Origin: an uncultured Gammaproteobacteria bacterium
GTDB lineage: Bacteria > Pseudomonadota > Gammaproteobacteria > Pseudomonadales > Azotimanducaceae_A
DNA length: 19,011 nt
NCBI GenBank assembly: GCA_913049565.1
Contig: CAJWZG010000025.1
Location: 1-19,011 of the forward strand
Reading direction: 5' to 3'
This document shows positions 17,711 to 19,011 of this stretch, in pieces; position 1 is the first letter of the stretch, and each line of letters begins with the position of its first letter. The position numbers and the translations under genes are program-made. Under the pieces are notes generated by a model. It saw only the letters and a program-made list of their open reading frames with translations, did no database searches and had not been told where the DNA came from.

Positions 17711-18844
17711 ATGAAACAGCAGCTTTTGCGCATGATTGTTGGAGCGTTCGCCTTGGTCGTGGCGGGCTATGCCGCCGCCGATGAATTGAATTTGCGTGTC
17801 GGCGTAACCGACATCAGTCGGCAGGTTTACGACCTGCACATGACTGTTTTCTTAATCTGTGTCGCGATCGGGGTGGTAGTTTTCGGTGTGCTTTTTTGGT
17901 CGGTATTCAGCCATCGCAAATCCCGGGGTGCTGAGCCTGCTTCATTCCACGATAGCACTAAGTTAGAGCTAGCGTGGACGATCGTTCCGACGTTGATTCT
18001 GATTGTGATGGCTATTCCCGCGACGCAGGTGCTCGTCGCTATGTATGATACGGGTGGTGAGGACATGTCCATCGAGGTGCGTGGTTATCAATGGAAGTGG
18101 CAGTACAAATATTTGGATGATGAATATAACAATACATTGTCATTTTTCTCCGTGATGTCGACCCCACGCGATGAAATTTATAATGAAGCAGCGAAAGCTG
18201 AGAATTATCTTCTCGAGGTAGATGAATATCTGAGAATCCCAACAAATCGAAAAGTACGATTTTTGATTACTGCGGAAGACGTAATCCACGCGTGGTGGGT
18301 GCCGGATTTCGGTATCAAAAGGGACGCGGTGCCGGGTATGTTGAACGAGTTGTGGACTGTTGTTGAAGAGCCAGGCATCTATCGAGGTCAATGCACTGAG
18401 CTCTGTGGAAAAGATCACGGATTTATGCCGATTGTGGTTGAGGTTATGCCTGAGGCCGAGTTCGACGCTTGGTATGCCTCAAAAGTGTCCACGGAATTGG
18501 TGCGGCAAGAAACCATAGGGGACGCAATGAGTCACGACGAATTGATGGCACAGGGTGAAACGGTTTACGGCACTTATTGCTCCTCGTGTCACATGGCGAA
18601 TGGAGAAGGTATTTCGCCAGTCTTCCCTGCGATCGCAGGATCTGCCATCGCCCAAGGCCCTCGGGATGAGCATTTGAGCTTAGTCATCGATGGGATCGCC
18701 GGCACAGCGATGCAGGCGTTCGGTCGGCAGCTTGATTCGGCACAGCTAGCCTCAGTTGTACATTTTCAGCGCCATGCTTTCGGCAACAATGCCGGCGACA
18801 TGTCGCAACCTCAAGACGTTATCAATCTATCTAGCGGTCAGTAA
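17711..18844 (+). CDS. coxB: Cytochrome c oxidase subunit II with fused cytochrome c domain (caa3 type)
   Basis: Electron-entry subunit of a heme-copper oxidase. From the ATG at 17711 the 377-residue chain has a signal peptide ending near YAAA (20-23), two membrane helices (about 45-67 and 88-111), and a periplasmic cupredoxin domain with the CuA ligands H193, C228, E230, C232, H236 and M239. A C-terminal cytochrome c domain follows, with heme site CSSCH (290-294) and probable axial M334. The fused heme c marks a caa3-like oxidase that can take electrons through its own heme domain. ATG 17711 is preferred to 17624 because it places the signal peptide at the very N terminus. coxA follows after 9 bp. 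Confidence 0.95.
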   Translation: MKQQLLRMIVGAFALVVAGYAAADELNLRVGVTDISRQVYDLHMTVFLICVAIGVVVFGVLFWSVFSHRKSRGAEPASFHDSTKLELAWTIVPTLILIVMAIPATQVLVAMYDTGGEDMSIEVRGYQWKWQYKYLDDEYNNTLSFFSVMSTPRDEIYNEAAKAENYLLEVDEYLRIPTNRKVRFLITAEDVIHAWWVPDFGIKRDAVPGMLNELWTVVEEPGIYRGQCTELCGKDHGFMPIVVEVMPEAEFDAWYASKVSTELVRQETIGDAMSHDELMAQGETVYGTYCSSCHMANGEGISPVFPAIAGSAIAQGPRDEHLSLVIDGIAGTAMQAFGRQLDSAQLASVVHFQRHAFGNNAGDMSQPQDVINLSSGQ

Positions 18845-18853
18845 GGAATAGAC

Positions 18854-19011
18854 ATGAGCGAAGTTATTCACGCAGATCAACACGACGACCACGCTCACGG
18901 TCCCGAAAAGGGACTAAAACGCTGGTTGTTCACGACAAATCACAAAGATATCGGAACGTTATATTTGTGGTTCAGCTTTACTATGTTCCTGATCGGCGGC
19001 GTCCTTGCGCT
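18854..19011 (+). CDS. coxA: Cytochrome c oxidase subunit I, N-terminal part (runs off the window)
   Basis: The ATG at 18854 follows an AAGGAA ribosome site (18843-18848). The 52 codons present encode a His/Asp-rich start (HADQHDDHAHG), then KRWLFTTNHKDIGTLYLWF and the beginning of the first membrane helix, which is the standard opening of CtaD/CoxA. The heme and CuB ligands lie beyond the window. Partial only because the window ends. Confidence 0.93.
   Translation, partial: MSEVIHADQHDDHAHGPEKGLKRWLFTTNHKDIGTLYLWFSFTMFLIGGVLA

Overview
The window is a chromosomal replication-origin neighbourhood from a gammaproteobacterium. The order dnaA-dnaN-recF-gyrB, then a divergent def-fmt-rsmB-trkA block, then dprA-purE-tsaC-aroE, is a Pseudomonas-like core arrangement. 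The proteins look gammaproteobacterial: DnaA ends in the usual [13 protein letters not shown] signature, DnaN ends YVVMPMRL, and there is a YheV-type small protein. A cytochrome c domain fused to cytochrome oxidase subunit II indicates an aerobic, caa3-type respirer. I cannot place it below class; a marine Cellvibrionales-, Oceanospirillales- or Alteromonadales-like lineage is a guess. Almost everything here is housekeeping. I see no phage, insertion sequence, CRISPR array, tRNA or rRNA.

Layout. Positions 1-391 are AT-rich DNA with a perfect DnaA box (41-49) and two weaker ones, so this is the edge of oriC or the dnaA control region. Positions 392-6483 carry dnaA, dnaN, recF and gyrB on the plus strand (replication initiation, sliding clamp, gap repair, supercoiling). 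Two perfect 16-bp parS sites (TGTTCCACGTGGAACA) lie inside recF, so the gene doubles as a ParB-loading centromere. Positions 6507-7987 hold tag (3-methyladenine glycosylase) overlapping an LpxL-type lipid A acyltransferase. Positions 13693-7972 on the minus strand form one compact unit: def, fmt, rsmB, trkA, trkH. It covers N-terminal formyl-methionine processing, 16S rRNA methylation and potassium uptake.

From 13964 the plus strand carries a broken dprA, then purE, tsaC, aroE and a small zinc-ribbon protein, with short gaps or overlaps. dprA is interrupted by an in-frame TGA at 14639 and looks short at its N terminus; a second in-frame stop (TAG at 13949) may explain that. The gap 17255-17710 is unusually long and full of short inverted repeats. 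It precedes coxB (CuA plus heme c) and the start of coxA, which runs off the right end.

Points deserving attention are the parS pair in recF, the interrupted dprA, the structured leader before coxB, and the high share of TTG starts (recF, fmt, def, tsaC, yheV-like). I did not find a clearly new multi-gene system.
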